From contig JBBRYI010000004.1 of assembly GCA_038237805.1 (NCBI GenBank), positions 228,395 to 292,394 of the forward strand: a stretch of DNA of 64,000 nucleotides, given 5' to 3'. The notes below the pieces were generated by a model. It did no database searches. It was not told the DNA's origin and saw only the letters and a program-made list of their open reading frames with translations. A program made the position numbers and the translations under genes. Origin of the DNA: JBBQFI01 sp038237805. Lineage in GTDB: Bacteria > Verrucomicrobiota > Verrucomicrobiia > Chthoniobacterales > UBA10450. Positions 1 to 9,198 of the stretch are shown here, in pieces. The number at the start of each line of letters is the position of its first letter. The first letter of the stretch is position 1.

Positions 1-680
1 GCCGGCACGCTGCTTATTCGCGTGAGGTTGGCCGGCGTTTCGAGCCTCGAGAAAATCGCGTGAATGATTTTACTTCGCGGAACTGTTTTAATTCCGTAGC
101 CCAGCGGAATGTTGCTCGACCAAAAGCGCACGTAATCCAATCCATATTGTTTCTCCATGCCGAGGAAAATTACGGAATGGCCGCGTTCATACTTTCCGAC
201 TTCCGAGGACCAAAAGATCTTCATGAAATCTCCCGGCATCGCTTCCGCGAAATCCTCGAAGTTTCTTCCGAGTTTCAATTCGTAAAAAAGGCGCGCCGTT
301 CCCGGACCGTTCGCGTTCCAACGTCCCCAAACGCCTTCGCCGTCACGTTGATTTCGAATCATCAATTGTTCGAGCGTAGCGAAATCGAGATGCAGTGAGC
401 CGGCCGCACGCGCCGCCTCGAGCGCTTTCATGAAAACGAGATAGGTCGCGCCCGAGCAATAACTGGGGGAAGCCGCAGAAGGGAGAATGAAGAATTTTCC
501 CGATTCAAAATGAGCTGCCGATTGCAGGCGAATCGTGGCCACGCGCGAAACGGAATATTTCCCGCCTACTGGCATTTGATTGATCTGATCAAGAATCGTG
601 TCGTTTAAGCTTAGTTCTTGCGCAGCGATGGAATGCGCGAAAAAACAAACGCTTAGCGCAAGGACGAAACGGACAAACAC
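1..680 (-). CDS. Secreted NlpC/P60-like protein, 3' end cut by window edge
   Basis: Reading the minus strand from a GTG at 680 gives an unbroken frame to base 1, so the gene runs off the left end. The product begins with a signal-peptide-like segment (VFVRFVLALSVCFFAHSIAAQ). A Cys in SYCSGATYLVF and a later His in GHSVIFLG are arranged as in NlpC/P60-type cysteine peptidases or amidases, which cut peptidoglycan peptides in the periplasm. That family link is my inference from the Cys/His context; overall similarity is weak. No ATG is available near the N-terminus and no clear ribosome site is seen. It is divergent from dapF with about 100 bp between the two starts. Confidence 0.6.
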   Translation of the reverse strand, partial: MFVRFVLALSVCFFAHSIAAQELSLNDTILDQINQMPVGGKYSVSRVATIRLQSAAHFESGKFFILPSAASPSYCSGATYLVFMKALEAARAAGSLHLDFATLEQLMIRNQRDGEGVWGRWNANGPGTARLFYELKLGRNFEDFAEAMPGDFMKIFWSSEVGKYERGHSVIFLGMEKQYGLDYVRFWSSNIPLGYGIKTVPRSKIIHAIFSRLETPANLTRISSVP

Positions 681-777
681 AAGCGATTAATAGGAGACTT
701 GCGCGGTGACGCAACCGACGATTGCGATCGCCCCAGGTGTTGCGGCCGACACGGCCGCCGCTACACTAACGAACGTT

Positions 778-1581
778 ATGCTTCGCTTCACTAAAATGAA
801 CGGCGCGGGTAATGATTTTGTCCTGCTCGATAACCGAGACGGAGAGCTGCACCTGGCGCCGCAACAGATCGTGCGCATCTGCGATCGTCATCGCGGAGTT
901 GGAGCGGATGGAGTGCTGGTTTTGGAGAACGCGGCGAACGGCGCGGATTTTCGGATGCGATACTACAACGCCGACGGCGGCGAAGCGGAGATGTGCGGTA
1001 ACGGCGCGCGTTGTTTTGCGCGTTTCGCGCAACGAACCACCGGACTAAGGAATGAACTCTCTTTCGAGACGCCCGCGGGTGTGATTGGGGCAAAGCTCGA
1101 CGGCGATTTGGTTTCTTTGCAGATGAGCGACCCAACGGATTTGCGCCTGGGGGTCGAGATTTCCACTGACGCCGAAAATCTTGACGGCCATTTTATTAAC
1201 ACTGGTGTTCCGCATGTCGTCGTTCCCGTGACGAACATCGAGAGCGTTGATGTCCGAAAAACGGGATCCGCCATACGACATCACAAATTATTTTCACCCA
1301 AAGGTGCGAACGCGAACTTCTTGGAAAAGAGAAGCCGGAGGCGCATTGCCATTCGCACATACGAACGCGGCGTGGAGGATGAAACGCTCGCGTGCGGAAC
1401 GGGCGTCGTGGCCAGCGCGCTGATCTTCGCGACGACGGAAATTGTGGATGGACCGATTGGTGTCCTGGTCCGTGGCGGAAGCGAACTGACTGTCGGATTT
1501 AAGAAAAATGGCGACCAGTTTACGAACGTAACGCTGACCGGTCCGGCAGAGTTTGTCTTCGAAGGAACGATCGAGGTTTAG
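778..1581 (+). CDS. dapF: Diaminopimelate epimerase
   Basis: Converts LL- to meso-diaminopimelate in the lysine and peptidoglycan pathway, in the cytosol. The two catalytic cysteines sit in MCGNGARC and in the later ACGTG motif, and the N-terminus MLRFTKMNGAGNDFV is typical of the family. I place the start at the ATG at 778, giving 267 residues. An upstream in-frame GTG at 706 would add a 24-residue extension unlike other DapF proteins and reach into the divergent promoter region. It heads a lysine-pathway cluster with dapA and dapB directly downstream. Confidence 0.95.
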   Translation: MLRFTKMNGAGNDFVLLDNRDGELHLAPQQIVRICDRHRGVGADGVLVLENAANGADFRMRYYNADGGEAEMCGNGARCFARFAQRTTGLRNELSFETPAGVIGAKLDGDLVSLQMSDPTDLRLGVEISTDAENLDGHFINTGVPHVVVPVTNIESVDVRKTGSAIRHHKLFSPKGANANFLEKRSRRRIAIRTYERGVEDETLACGTGVVASALIFATTEIVDGPIGVLVRGGSELTVGFKKNGDQFTNVTLTGPAEFVFEGTIEV

Positions 1582-1609
1582 AGGTCGATTGCGTTTGCTT
1601 GCCTAACGA

Positions 1610-2491
1610 ATGTTCCGCGGCACTTACACAGCGCTTGTTACTCCGTTTCGCGATGGTGAAATCGACGTCGCGGCGTTGGAACGGTTAATTGAAGGGCAAA
1701 TTGCCGCCGGTGTTGCAGGTATTGTAGCTGTCGGCACGACCGGAGAATCACCGACGCTCTCGCACGATGAGCGCGAACACGTGATCAAACTCGCGGTGAA
1801 AACCGCCAAAGGGCGTTGTCAGGTTTTGGCTGGGACAGGATCGTACTCTACACGCGACGCAATCGTAGCAACGAAGCGTGCGGAAGAGCTCGGCGTGGAT
1901 GCGGCGTTAATCGTTGCGCCGTATTACAACAAGCCAAGTCAGGAAGGATTGTTCCGTCACTTCCGAGCGATCGCGCAAGAGACTTCGCTTCCGATTATGC
2001 TCTACAATATTCCGGGTCGATGTTCCGTGGATATTGCTGCTGACACCGTCGAGCGGCTCGCGACCGAGTGTTCCAATATTTCTTCCATCAAGGAAGCGAG
2101 CGGCAGCGTGGATCGCGTAAGTGAACTGCGGAGTCGTTTGCCTAACGAGTTTACGATTTTGAGCGGCGATGATTCGCTCACGCTTCCGTTTATGGCGGTC
2201 GGAGCAGTCGGCGTCGTGAGCGTCGCATCGAATCTAGTTCCTGCTCAAGTCTGTGCTTTGGTGCACGCGCAGGAAGCGGGCGACGTAAAATCCGCGCGCG
2301 CACTTCACCGGCAGTTATTGCCGATTTTCAAGGATCTCTTCATCGAGCCGAACCCGGTACCGATAAAAACTGCACTGAGCTGGCGTGGCATGATGTCGCC
2401 TGAAGTTCGCCTGCCACTTTGTGAAATGACCGAGTCAAATCAGGCGCGGCTGCGCAAGACACTGGATTCGCTTGAAGCGTTTGCGAAATGA
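1610..2491 (+). CDS. dapA: 4-hydroxy-tetrahydrodipicolinate synthase
   Basis: Condenses pyruvate with aspartate semialdehyde, the first committed step to diaminopimelate and lysine. At 293 residues it is the normal length. GTTGESPTL near residues 44-52, the Tyr of LYNIPGR near residue 134 and the Schiff-base Lys of SIKEASG near residue 162 are all present. The ATG at 1610 overlaps the last base of a GCCTAACGAA word (1601-1610), and a second copy lies inside the gene at 2140-2149, where it encodes Pro-Asn-Glu. The 3' end overlaps dapB by four bases (ATGA), which implies translational coupling. Confidence 0.96.
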   Translation: MFRGTYTALVTPFRDGEIDVAALERLIEGQIAAGVAGIVAVGTTGESPTLSHDEREHVIKLAVKTAKGRCQVLAGTGSYSTRDAIVATKRAEELGVDAALIVAPYYNKPSQEGLFRHFRAIAQETSLPIMLYNIPGRCSVDIAADTVERLATECSNISSIKEASGSVDRVSELRSRLPNEFTILSGDDSLTLPFMAVGAVGVVSVASNLVPAQVCALVHAQEAGDVKSARALHRQLLPIFKDLFIEPNPVPIKTALSWRGMMSPEVRLPLCEMTESNQARLRKTLDSLEAFAK

Positions 2492-3174
2492 GTCCGATTC
2501 GGATTCTTCTCGTCGGCGCTGAAGGCCGGATGGGCGCAGCGATCGAAGAAGAAGCAAGTGATTCTCAAACCGGTTTGATGATCGCGCGTCGTTGCCGACG
2601 TGGTGATCCCGTCGATGCCAAAAATGTCGATGTGGTCATCGACGTTAGTCATCCCGATGCGACAGACAATCTGTGTTCGGCGTGCGAAAGAGACCGGACC
2701 CCACTCGTGATCGGTACGACCGGGCATTCCGCAGAGGAACGCAAGAGGATCGAAGAAACAGCCCGATCGGTTCCGGTCGTTCTCGCTTCAAACTTCAGCA
2801 TCGGAGTCAACGTGCTTTTTGCTCTGACGCGCCGCGCCGCAGAGATTTTTGACGACGAGTTCGATCGGAAAATCGTCGAGACACATCACCGCACGAAGAA
2901 AGATGCGCCGAGTGGCACGGCAAAAACGATTGCTGAGATCTTGCGCGAAGAAGGCGCTGGCGAAGTCCCAATTCAATCGGTTCGCGAAGGTGAAATTGTC
3001 GGCGAACATACCGTGATTTTTGCGGGTCCCGGCGAACGGTTGGAGTTGATTCATCGCGCGGAGAGCCGAGCGATCTTTGCACGCGGCGCGCTTCGCGCTG
3101 CTCGTTGGATCGTCGACCAATCGCCTGGGCTTTACAGCATGCAGAATGTTCTGGGCTTGCTCGGCGACGGATGA
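2488..3174 (+). CDS. dapB: 4-hydroxy-tetrahydrodipicolinate reductase
   Basis: NAD(P)H-dependent reductase that follows DapA in lysine and diaminopimelate synthesis. The N-terminal Rossmann segment reads ILLVGAEGRMG, and the substrate-binding motif ETHHRTKKDAPSGTAK is intact. It has 228 residues against the usual 240-270, mainly because the loop after the first nucleotide-binding strand is short; nothing essential seems lost. The start ATG overlaps the dapA stop, and its own TGA overlaps the ATG of folK, so four genes in a row are coupled. Confidence 0.94.
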   Translation: MSPIRILLVGAEGRMGAAIEEEASDSQTGLMIARRCRRGDPVDAKNVDVVIDVSHPDATDNLCSACERDRTPLVIGTTGHSAEERKRIEETARSVPVVLASNFSIGVNVLFALTRRAAEIFDDEFDRKIVETHHRTKKDAPSGTAKTIAEILREEGAGEVPIQSVREGEIVGEHTVIFAGPGERLELIHRAESRAIFARGALRAARWIVDQSPGLYSMQNVLGLLGDG

Positions 3175-3671
3175 GAACTGGCATCGCGCTTGGTTCTAAT
3201 CTCGCCAATCGCCGCGCATATCTTGATTCAGCGCGCGAACAGATTCTTCGAATTCCGCGCAGCCGTGCACCATTCCTCTTTTCCTCGCTCTATGAAACCG
3301 ATCCGGTCGGTTGCGAACCTGGTGCGCAGAAATTTTTGAATGCGGCAATGGAATTGGAGTATGCGGGCGAACCGCAAGATCTCCTGAGCGAGCTTCGGAA
3401 AATCGAGGAATCGCTCGGGCGGGATCCCGATCACGCGCGCAACGCCTCGCGCACAGTCGACCTCGACCTTCTCTATTTTGGTGACCGCACGATTGACCAG
3501 GAAGAATTACAGTTGCCGCATCCGCGCTCGCATCTGCGGCGATTTGTCCTTGCGCCGCTCGCTGATATCCGGCCGGAATTAATCCTGCCGGGTCAAACAG
3601 ACTGTGTGCAATCTCTGCTTGAAAATCTCACCGACAATTCGGCGGTGGTGCGCGTTGCGGACGAATGGTAG
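3171..3671 (+). CDS. folK: 2-amino-4-hydroxy-6-hydroxymethyldihydropteridine pyrophosphokinase
   Basis: Transfers pyrophosphate from ATP to the hydroxymethyl pterin in folate synthesis. The 166-residue product starts RTGIALGSNLANR and carries the family signature around SRTVDLDLLYFGD with PHPRSHLRRFVLAPL after it. I choose the ATG at 3171, which overlaps the dapB stop as ATGA; an upstream start at 3105 would only extend into dapB. It overlaps panB downstream by a few bases, consistent with one operon. Confidence 0.94.
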   Translation: MRTGIALGSNLANRRAYLDSAREQILRIPRSRAPFLFSSLYETDPVGCEPGAQKFLNAAMELEYAGEPQDLLSELRKIEESLGRDPDHARNASRTVDLDLLYFGDRTIDQEELQLPHPRSHLRRFVLAPLADIRPELILPGQTDCVQSLLENLTDNSAVVRVADEW

Positions 3672-4444
3672 CGTTTGCGCGTATGCAGGATTTTCGCGAG
3701 AAGAAACTGCGCGGCGAAAAAATCGCCGCCTTGACCGCGTACGATTACCCAACCGCACGCTTGCTCGACGAAAGCGAAATCGACGTCATTCTCGTTGGAG
3801 ACTCGTTAGGCATGGTCGTGCTTGGTTATGAAGATACGACAAGCGTCACGCTCGAGGAGATGTTGCATCACACCCGCGCGGTCGCACGTGGCGTGAAGCG
3901 CGCCGTGCTCGTCGCCGATCTGCCAATTCATACTTACGACACGCCCGAGCAGGCATTGGAGACGGCGCGATTGTTAATCGGTGCCGGCGCGCAAGCCGTG
4001 AAATTCGAAGGAGGCGCAACGCACGCATTGCACATCTCAACGGTGGTAAATGCTGGGATCCCGTTGATGGCGCACATCGGAATGTTGCCGCAGAGTGTGC
4101 GCGAGGAAGGCGGATATAAAGTGAAAGGCCGCACTCCGGCGGGGGCGGAACGATTGCTGAACGACGCACTCGCGGTCGAGGCAGCGGGCGCTTTTGCCGT
4201 TGTGCTCGAGATTGTCGCTGCAGAAACCGCGCGGCAAATCACGACGAGTTTGAAGATTCCTACGATTGGAATTGGTTCCGGCGAACATTGCGATGGGCAG
4301 ATTCTCGTTACGTACGATCTCATCGGGCTGTTTCCATGGTTCACGCCGAAGTTTGTTTCGCCGGAAGCGCGAGTCGCCGAAGAGATCAGAAAAGCAGCCC
4401 GCGCATTTATTTATCGAACACGCGCCGACGAAAAGGCGTCTTAA
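3665..4444 (+). CDS. panB: 3-methyl-2-oxobutanoate hydroxymethyltransferase
   Basis: First enzyme of pantothenate synthesis, adding a hydroxymethyl group from methylene-tetrahydrofolate; its cofactor links it to the adjacent folK. At 259 residues it has normal length. The metal-binding GDSLGMV and the MAHIGMLPQS and HCDGQILVTYD blocks are clear. The SLG of GDSLGMV is spelled TCG-TTA-GGC by a copy of the repeated word on the opposite strand (3802-3811). A second possible start is the Met at 3683, six codons in. Confidence 0.95.
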   Translation: MVAFARMQDFREKKLRGEKIAALTAYDYPTARLLDESEIDVILVGDSLGMVVLGYEDTTSVTLEEMLHHTRAVARGVKRAVLVADLPIHTYDTPEQALETARLLIGAGAQAVKFEGGATHALHISTVVNAGIPLMAHIGMLPQSVREEGGYKVKGRTPAGAERLLNDALAVEAAGAFAVVLEIVAAETARQITTSLKIPTIGIGSGEHCDGQILVTYDLIGLFPWFTPKFVSPEARVAEEIRKAARAFIYRTRADEKAS

Positions 4445-4486
4445 CTCTCAATGAAATCAATCGAGAGCGGAGAGGAATTTGATGAG

Positions 4487-5500
4487 ATGGCGATTTGGTC
4501 GGGTAGCCGACAACGCAATTGGCTCCTCGTTGGTTTGCTCGTCTCACTTCTGCTTCACTCGCTGCTCTGTCTTTATTTTTATCGAACGCGATTTCAACCG
4601 GTGGACACACTTTTCGCGGAGCATCAGCAAACGCCTACGTTCAAGATCAAGCAGGTCGATCTCGACACCAAGCCGGTCGAGAAAACGAGCATGGATCAGA
4701 TGACTCCGGCGGCGAAGCCGGATCCGGACAAAACTGATGTGCAATTACCGGATGAGAAAAAATCGTTCGACGCGCTTCTCCAGGAGGTGCACGCGAGTGC
4801 GGCCATGCCGGACGACACGAGTGACGTTCTTCCCGATCAACCCAAGGTCGAGCAGACGGATGTCAATTCCGTGATCAACGAAATTGAACGCACAACTGCG
4901 CAAACACTTTCGAAAAGTCCGAACGCCACGCGCGAGCAATCGCTTTTCGAGGACGCATCCGCATCCGGACGCCCGCAGCCTGCGTTGACCGGCACGGAGC
5001 TGGCGAAGAGTACGACGATCAAGCGTCCGAACGCGTTCAACAGCAAAATTCCCGGTGACAGCGCGGGACCGAATGCGAGACATGCGCCCGGGTTCAGCGA
5101 TCTCGATCAATTGCTATCGCAAAAAGGACCACTCGGATCGGGAACGAAATTGCGCATGCCGGACGATCAGCTTTTCAACTATGACAGCGCGGATTTGCAA
5201 TCGAGCGCGATCTCGCAACTGCAAAAGCTTGGAACGCTGATCAAGCGAAATGCGAGAGCGACATTTAGCGTTGAAGGTTACACCGACTCGTTTGGCACGC
5301 CGGAATACAATGTCGATTTGAGTCAACGCCGCGCGGACAGCGTGAAGCAATATCTGGTGCAAGTAATGGGAATCAATCCCGCGCAGATTGTAACGCGTGG
5401 TTTTGGACAAACGAAGTTTCGCGTCTCGCCCACCGGATCAATCGATGACCAACGCGAAAATCGGCGTGTTGAGATCGTTGTTCATACGACAGGCGAGTGA
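4487..5500 (+). CDS. Membrane-anchored OmpA-domain protein
   Basis: An N-terminal hydrophobic helix (NWLLVGLLVSLLLHSLLCLYFY) is followed by a long Pro/Asp/Lys-rich spacer and a C-terminal OmpA-like peptidoglycan-binding domain (SVEGYTDSFGTPEYNVDLS, then RRADSVKQYL and ENRRVEIVV). The N-terminus resembles TonB-type energy transducers, so the protein probably sits in the inner membrane and reaches to the cell wall. I prefer the ATG at 4487 because a purine-rich GGAGAGGAA precedes it at good spacing; an in-frame ATG at 4451 lacks one. A GCCTAACGA-type word follows right after the stop (5501-5510), between two convergent genes. Confidence 0.85.
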   Translation: MAIWSGSRQRNWLLVGLLVSLLLHSLLCLYFYRTRFQPVDTLFAEHQQTPTFKIKQVDLDTKPVEKTSMDQMTPAAKPDPDKTDVQLPDEKKSFDALLQEVHASAAMPDDTSDVLPDQPKVEQTDVNSVINEIERTTAQTLSKSPNATREQSLFEDASASGRPQPALTGTELAKSTTIKRPNAFNSKIPGDSAGPNARHAPGFSDLDQLLSQKGPLGSGTKLRMPDDQLFNYDSADLQSSAISQLQKLGTLIKRNARATFSVEGYTDSFGTPEYNVDLSQRRADSVKQYLVQVMGINPAQIVTRGFGQTKFRVSPTGSIDDQRENRRVEIVVHTTGE

Positions 5501-5511
5501 TTCGTTAGGCC

Positions 5512-6126
5512 TTACCAGTTTTTGATCCACTGCGATTGATCGGCTCCTGACGTCATCCCGCCCGTACTCCAAAGGTCGTATGTCGGATTGTAGCCGGCGG
5601 TGCCAGCCGGATGCGCTGCTTTATCGGTGGAATATCCGTAGCTATTCCCAAACGGATCAACGATTGCGGTTACGTTGCTCGCCTGATCCCGAGGACTCAA
5701 CATGTTCGGCTTAAATGCGAAATAGCTTTTTGCATTCGCATCAGGCTGACGATCAGCATTCGCATCGCCACTAACCTGTTCGTAAAGGAAAAGGCTCGCT
5801 GTTTGATAGTTTGTTAAAGTCACGGAGGCAGATGGATCGAGTGCCTCTGTTTTAGTTGCATCCGTCGGATAAGACCCATTATCCGCTTTGTAATTTTCCA
5901 GAGCGGCCGAGATCGCGGCGATCTCGGCTTCGGTGCGGGAGCGTGCGCCTTTCTTCTGCACGTATCCGCTTGTCGCGAGAATCAAGCCGGCAAGGACGAT
6001 GATGATCGAAACGACGATCAACAATTCGAGAATGGTGAAAGCTGCATTGTAGCGGCGCTTGTGCCAAGCGCCGAATCTATTAGTTAGGCGTTTGGCACAA
6101 GCGCCTTTACAACCTTTTCGCAGCAT
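5512..6126 (-). CDS. Type II secretion GspG-like pseudopilin
   Basis: Carries a prepilin N-terminal motif, AAFTILELLIVV, followed by a hydrophobic helix and Glu at position +5, then a GspG-type globular part with a Ca-site-like stretch (DPFGNSYGYSTD) and a C-terminal LWSTGG. It would be processed by a prepilin peptidase and built into the pseudopilus. The residue before the cleavage point is Ala rather than Gly. The basic leader of about 29 residues is long and is largely made from an inverted repeat (6057-6103). Its ATG shares one base with the GspF stop (TGATG). Confidence 0.85.
   Translation of the reverse strand: MLRKGCKGACAKRLTNRFGAWHKRRYNAAFTILELLIVVSIIIVLAGLILATSGYVQKKGARSRTEAEIAAISAALENYKADNGSYPTDATKTEALDPSASVTLTNYQTASLFLYEQVSGDANADRQPDANAKSYFAFKPNMLSPRDQASNVTAIVDPFGNSYGYSTDKAAHPAGTAGYNPTYDLWSTGGMTSGADQSQWIKNW
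6057..6103. repeat. Imperfect inverted repeat inside the pseudopilin leader
   Basis: Two 17-base arms at 6057-6073 and 6087-6103 are inverted copies with one mismatch (core TTGTGCCAAGCGCC). The 13-base loop contains TAGTTAGGC, one base off the repeated uptake-like word. The arms sit in the leader-peptide codons of the pseudopilin and could form a stem in the mRNA or mark a small palindromic element that was domesticated into the gene. Confidence 0.7.
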
Positions 6127-7433
6127 CAGGTTTGTTGCTGCAAACCGCTGATGATGCTGATGAGCGGCAGGAATAGCGCGATCACAATCGTGCCGACAAC
6201 CAACGCCAGAAACACAATCATTATTGGCTCCAGCATTGCGGTTAGACCCGCGACGGAATTATCGACCTCGTCGTCGTAAACTTCTGCGATTTTCATAAGC
6301 ATCTCAGGCAGCTGACCAGTCTCCTCGCCGACATCGATCATGCTGATGACCATGGGCGGAAAAGCGCCGCTCGTTTCAAGCGGCTGCACAATCGATTCGC
6401 CTTCTTTTACGCTGTCGTGCACCTGCATGATTGCGCGCGCAATGAGAGTGTTGCCAGCCGTCTCACGCGTGATGTTGAGCGCCTGCAAAATCGGAACACC
6501 ACTGGTGACGAGCGTGCCAAGTGTGCGGGTAAAACGTGAGATCGCCGTTTTGCGAATCAGATCGCCGAAAAGCGGCATGCGCAACTTGATGCGATCGATG
6601 GTCAAACGACCGCCGCGCGTGCGCGCAAAGAATTTGTAGCCTGCAATGAAGGCGATGATCAGGCCCAACAAGATCAAGCCGTGATTTTTTACAAAACCAC
6701 TCACGCTAATAACAAAAAGCGTAATCGTGGGCAGCGGCTTGTCGCCCAACATATCGTGAAAGATTGCCTCGAATTTCGGCACGATGAAGACAAGGAGGAA
6801 CGCCATGATCCCAATCGCCAGCACCATGACGATGGCTGGGTAAACCATGGCGGCGACGACTTTGTTCTTAATCTTCTGCGCCTTTTCCTGAAACTCCGCG
6901 AGCCGCGCCAGAACCAGTTCGAGCACACCGCCGACTTCGCCGGCTTTCACCATGTTGACGTAGAGGTCGTTGAAAATGGCGGGATGCTGCGCCAGCCCCT
7001 CGGAAAAAGTGCTTCCGCCTTGCACCGCATCCGCCAGCTTGTTGACCGTGTTTTTCAAAACGGTGTCGCGTTCCTGTTTCGCGAGAACGTTAAGCCCGCG
7101 CAACAGCGGCAGACCGGAATCGATCAAAGTGGCGAGTTGTCGGGTGAAGATCATTAACACTTTTGGTTTAACTTTTTTGCGCTGGAAGAGAACGATGTTT
7201 TTGCTGCCGAGAGAGCGCGCTGGACTCGCAGCGCTTGGAACGCGCGCGGCTTTAGCTGCTCGACGCGCTTGTTTTCCATCTGCACCGCCAGCCTTGCCCT
7301 CTTCGTAAACGTTTGTCGGAAAATAACCGGCTTGGCGTAGCTGGCCGATTGCCTCATTTGTAGAGCCGGCTTCGACGAGACCAGTGGATTCTTGTCCGCG
7401 AGAGTCGAGTGCGATGTAAGTGAAGCGGGGCAT
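6126..7433 (-). CDS. Type II secretion/type IV pilus inner-membrane platform protein (GspF/PilC)
   Basis: The 435-residue protein has an N-terminal segment MPRFTYIALDSRGQE, a long Ala/Lys-rich linker near residues 50-80, and two copies of the T2SSF domain (RQLATLIDSGLPLLRGL near residue 98; FTRTLGTLVTSGVPILQAL near 300), each followed by a membrane helix; the C-terminal helix is MIVFLALVVGTIVIALFLPL. It is the cytoplasmic-membrane platform that couples the ATPase to pilin assembly. It lies between the ATPase genes and the pseudopilin gene on the same strand. Confidence 0.93.
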   Translation of the reverse strand: MPRFTYIALDSRGQESTGLVEAGSTNEAIGQLRQAGYFPTNVYEEGKAGGADGKQARRAAKAARVPSAASPARSLGSKNIVLFQRKKVKPKVLMIFTRQLATLIDSGLPLLRGLNVLAKQERDTVLKNTVNKLADAVQGGSTFSEGLAQHPAIFNDLYVNMVKAGEVGGVLELVLARLAEFQEKAQKIKNKVVAAMVYPAIVMVLAIGIMAFLLVFIVPKFEAIFHDMLGDKPLPTITLFVISVSGFVKNHGLILLGLIIAFIAGYKFFARTRGGRLTIDRIKLRMPLFGDLIRKTAISRFTRTLGTLVTSGVPILQALNITRETAGNTLIARAIMQVHDSVKEGESIVQPLETSGAFPPMVISMIDVGEETGQLPEMLMKIAEVYDDEVDNSVAGLTAMLEPIMIVFLALVVGTIVIALFLPLISIISGLQQQT

Positions 7434-7507
7434 GAGGATTTCGCCGCTAGAATATAGATTCGCGAAAAAGAGTCGAGAGAGCGATGCGCTACCCAGTCAG
7501 ACGAGCG

Positions 7508-9190
7508 CTACGTATATTTCAAGACTTCTTCGATCGTAGTGTCGCCGGCGAAAATGCTGCGGAGCCCGTCCTGTCGCAAAGTGACCATGCCGAGTTCGAT
7601 TGCTTTTTGTTTCAATATCACGGTCGGCGCGCGCTCGTTGATCAGCTCGCGAATCGGGTCAGTGATCTTCATCAACTCATAGATACCTTTGCGGCCTTTG
7701 TAGCCGGTTTGATTGCAGGTATCGCAACCTTTGCCGTAGAAGAATTCCTTTTTCCCAATGTCGCGGCGTGAAAGTTCCAATTGCGCGAGCAATGACTCGT
7801 TAGGCTCGTAAGTCGTGCGGCAGCTGGAGCAAATGCTGCGCAACAAACGCTGGCCCAGGACCGCTTCGAGGGTGGACGAAATTAGAAACGGCTCGACGCC
7901 CATATCGATCATGCGCGTGACAGCGCCGGGCGCGTCGTTCGTGTGTAATGTCGTGAAAACAAGGTGGCCGGTGAGCGACGCTTGAATCGAAATTTGCGCG
8001 GTCTCTAGATCACGCGTCTCGCCGACCATGATGCGATCGGGATCCTGGCGCAGAAACGCGCGCAAAATTCGCGCGAAGGTCAAACCGATATTTTCGTTTA
8101 CGGGGACCTGGACGATGCCTTCGAGATCGTACTCGACCGGCTCTTCCGCGGTCAGCAGTTTCGAATCGATGGTGTTGATTTTGCGCAGGCAGGAATAGAG
8201 CGTCGTCGTTTTTCCAGAACCAGTCGGACCGGTGACGATAAAAATTCCATTGGGACGATTGATGACTTCGAGAATGTAATCACGGATGTGATCGGGCATT
8301 CCGAGCGCCTCGAGATCGAGATTAACGGTGGAACGATCGAGCACACGCAGCACAACGCTCTCGCCGAATTGCGTGGGCAAAGTCGACACACGCATATCGA
8401 TGGTGCGACCGGCGATGCTCTTTTGAATGCGCCCATCTTGGGGCAGACGGCGTTCCGCGATGTTCATGTTTGCCATCACTTTGACGCGCGAAATCACCGG
8501 CAGCGCGAGATGGCGAGGTGGCGGTGCCATTTCATAAAGCGCACCGTCGACACGGTAACGGATTTTGAATTCATTTTCGAATGGTTCGAAATGAATGTCG
8601 CTCGCGCGATCCTGGATCGCCTGATACAAAATCAAATCGACGAAGCGGATGATGGGAGTGGCGTTGGCTTCCGCTTCGACGTTGGCGCTTTCATCGCCGC
8701 GCAGCGTCATTAATTCGCCGGCTTCGCCCAGTTGCTTCAAGATGTCCTCCATGCTGGAGGTGTCGGTTCCGTAGTAGCGCTTGATGCGATCTTCGATCTG
8801 CGCCGTTGGCGAAACGACAACGTGGACATCTTTGCCGAGGGCAAAACGGAGATCTTCCGCTGCGCGAAGATCGAGTGGATCTACGAGCGCGATGTTGAGA
8901 ACGCCTTCGGACAAACTTACCGGCAGTGCGCGATGAAGGCGGGCCAATCCGCCTGGGATTAATCGCTGGATTTGCGGCACGATTTCCTGTTCCGAAAGAT
9001 CGACAAAGTCAGTGCCAAGAGCGTCGGCGATGACACGATAAAATCCCAGCTCATCGATGAAGCCGCCATCGACCATGGCTTGGGCGATCGGTTTTCCATT
9101 TAGGTTCGCTTCCTGCAAAACAACGTCAGCCTGCGACGGCTGCAGGACGTGTTGCTCGACGAAAAGATCTGCGACCCGCTGGTTGTTCAT
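7508..9190 (-). CDS. GspE/PilB-family assembly ATPase (second copy)
   Basis: A 560-residue hexameric ATPase that drives pilus or pseudopilus extension. It has an N-terminal MshEN-like domain, Walker A GPTGSGKTTTLYSCL, Walker B around DRIMVGETRDLETAQ, the TGHLVFTTLHTNDA His box, and a zinc tetracysteine region (CSSCRTTYE, then CDTCNQTGYKGR). It starts 9 bases after the stop of a paralogous ATPase, so the two form a tandem pair. A copy of the repeated word lies at 7796-7805, in the Asn-Glu-Ser region of the zinc domain. Confidence 0.93.
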   Translation of the reverse strand: MNNQRVADLFVEQHVLQPSQADVVLQEANLNGKPIAQAMVDGGFIDELGFYRVIADALGTDFVDLSEQEIVPQIQRLIPGGLARLHRALPVSLSEGVLNIALVDPLDLRAAEDLRFALGKDVHVVVSPTAQIEDRIKRYYGTDTSSMEDILKQLGEAGELMTLRGDESANVEAEANATPIIRFVDLILYQAIQDRASDIHFEPFENEFKIRYRVDGALYEMAPPPRHLALPVISRVKVMANMNIAERRLPQDGRIQKSIAGRTIDMRVSTLPTQFGESVVLRVLDRSTVNLDLEALGMPDHIRDYILEVINRPNGIFIVTGPTGSGKTTTLYSCLRKINTIDSKLLTAEEPVEYDLEGIVQVPVNENIGLTFARILRAFLRQDPDRIMVGETRDLETAQISIQASLTGHLVFTTLHTNDAPGAVTRMIDMGVEPFLISSTLEAVLGQRLLRSICSSCRTTYEPNESLLAQLELSRRDIGKKEFFYGKGCDTCNQTGYKGRKGIYELMKITDPIRELINERAPTVILKQKAIELGMVTLRQDGLRSIFAGDTTIEEVLKYT

Positions 9191-9198
9191 GAAGATAC

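Noticed and set aside
60..398. Plus-strand open frame of 112 codons at the left end
   Set aside because: It lies antisense to a convincing secreted-protein frame that runs from 680 off the left edge; it has no motif of its own.
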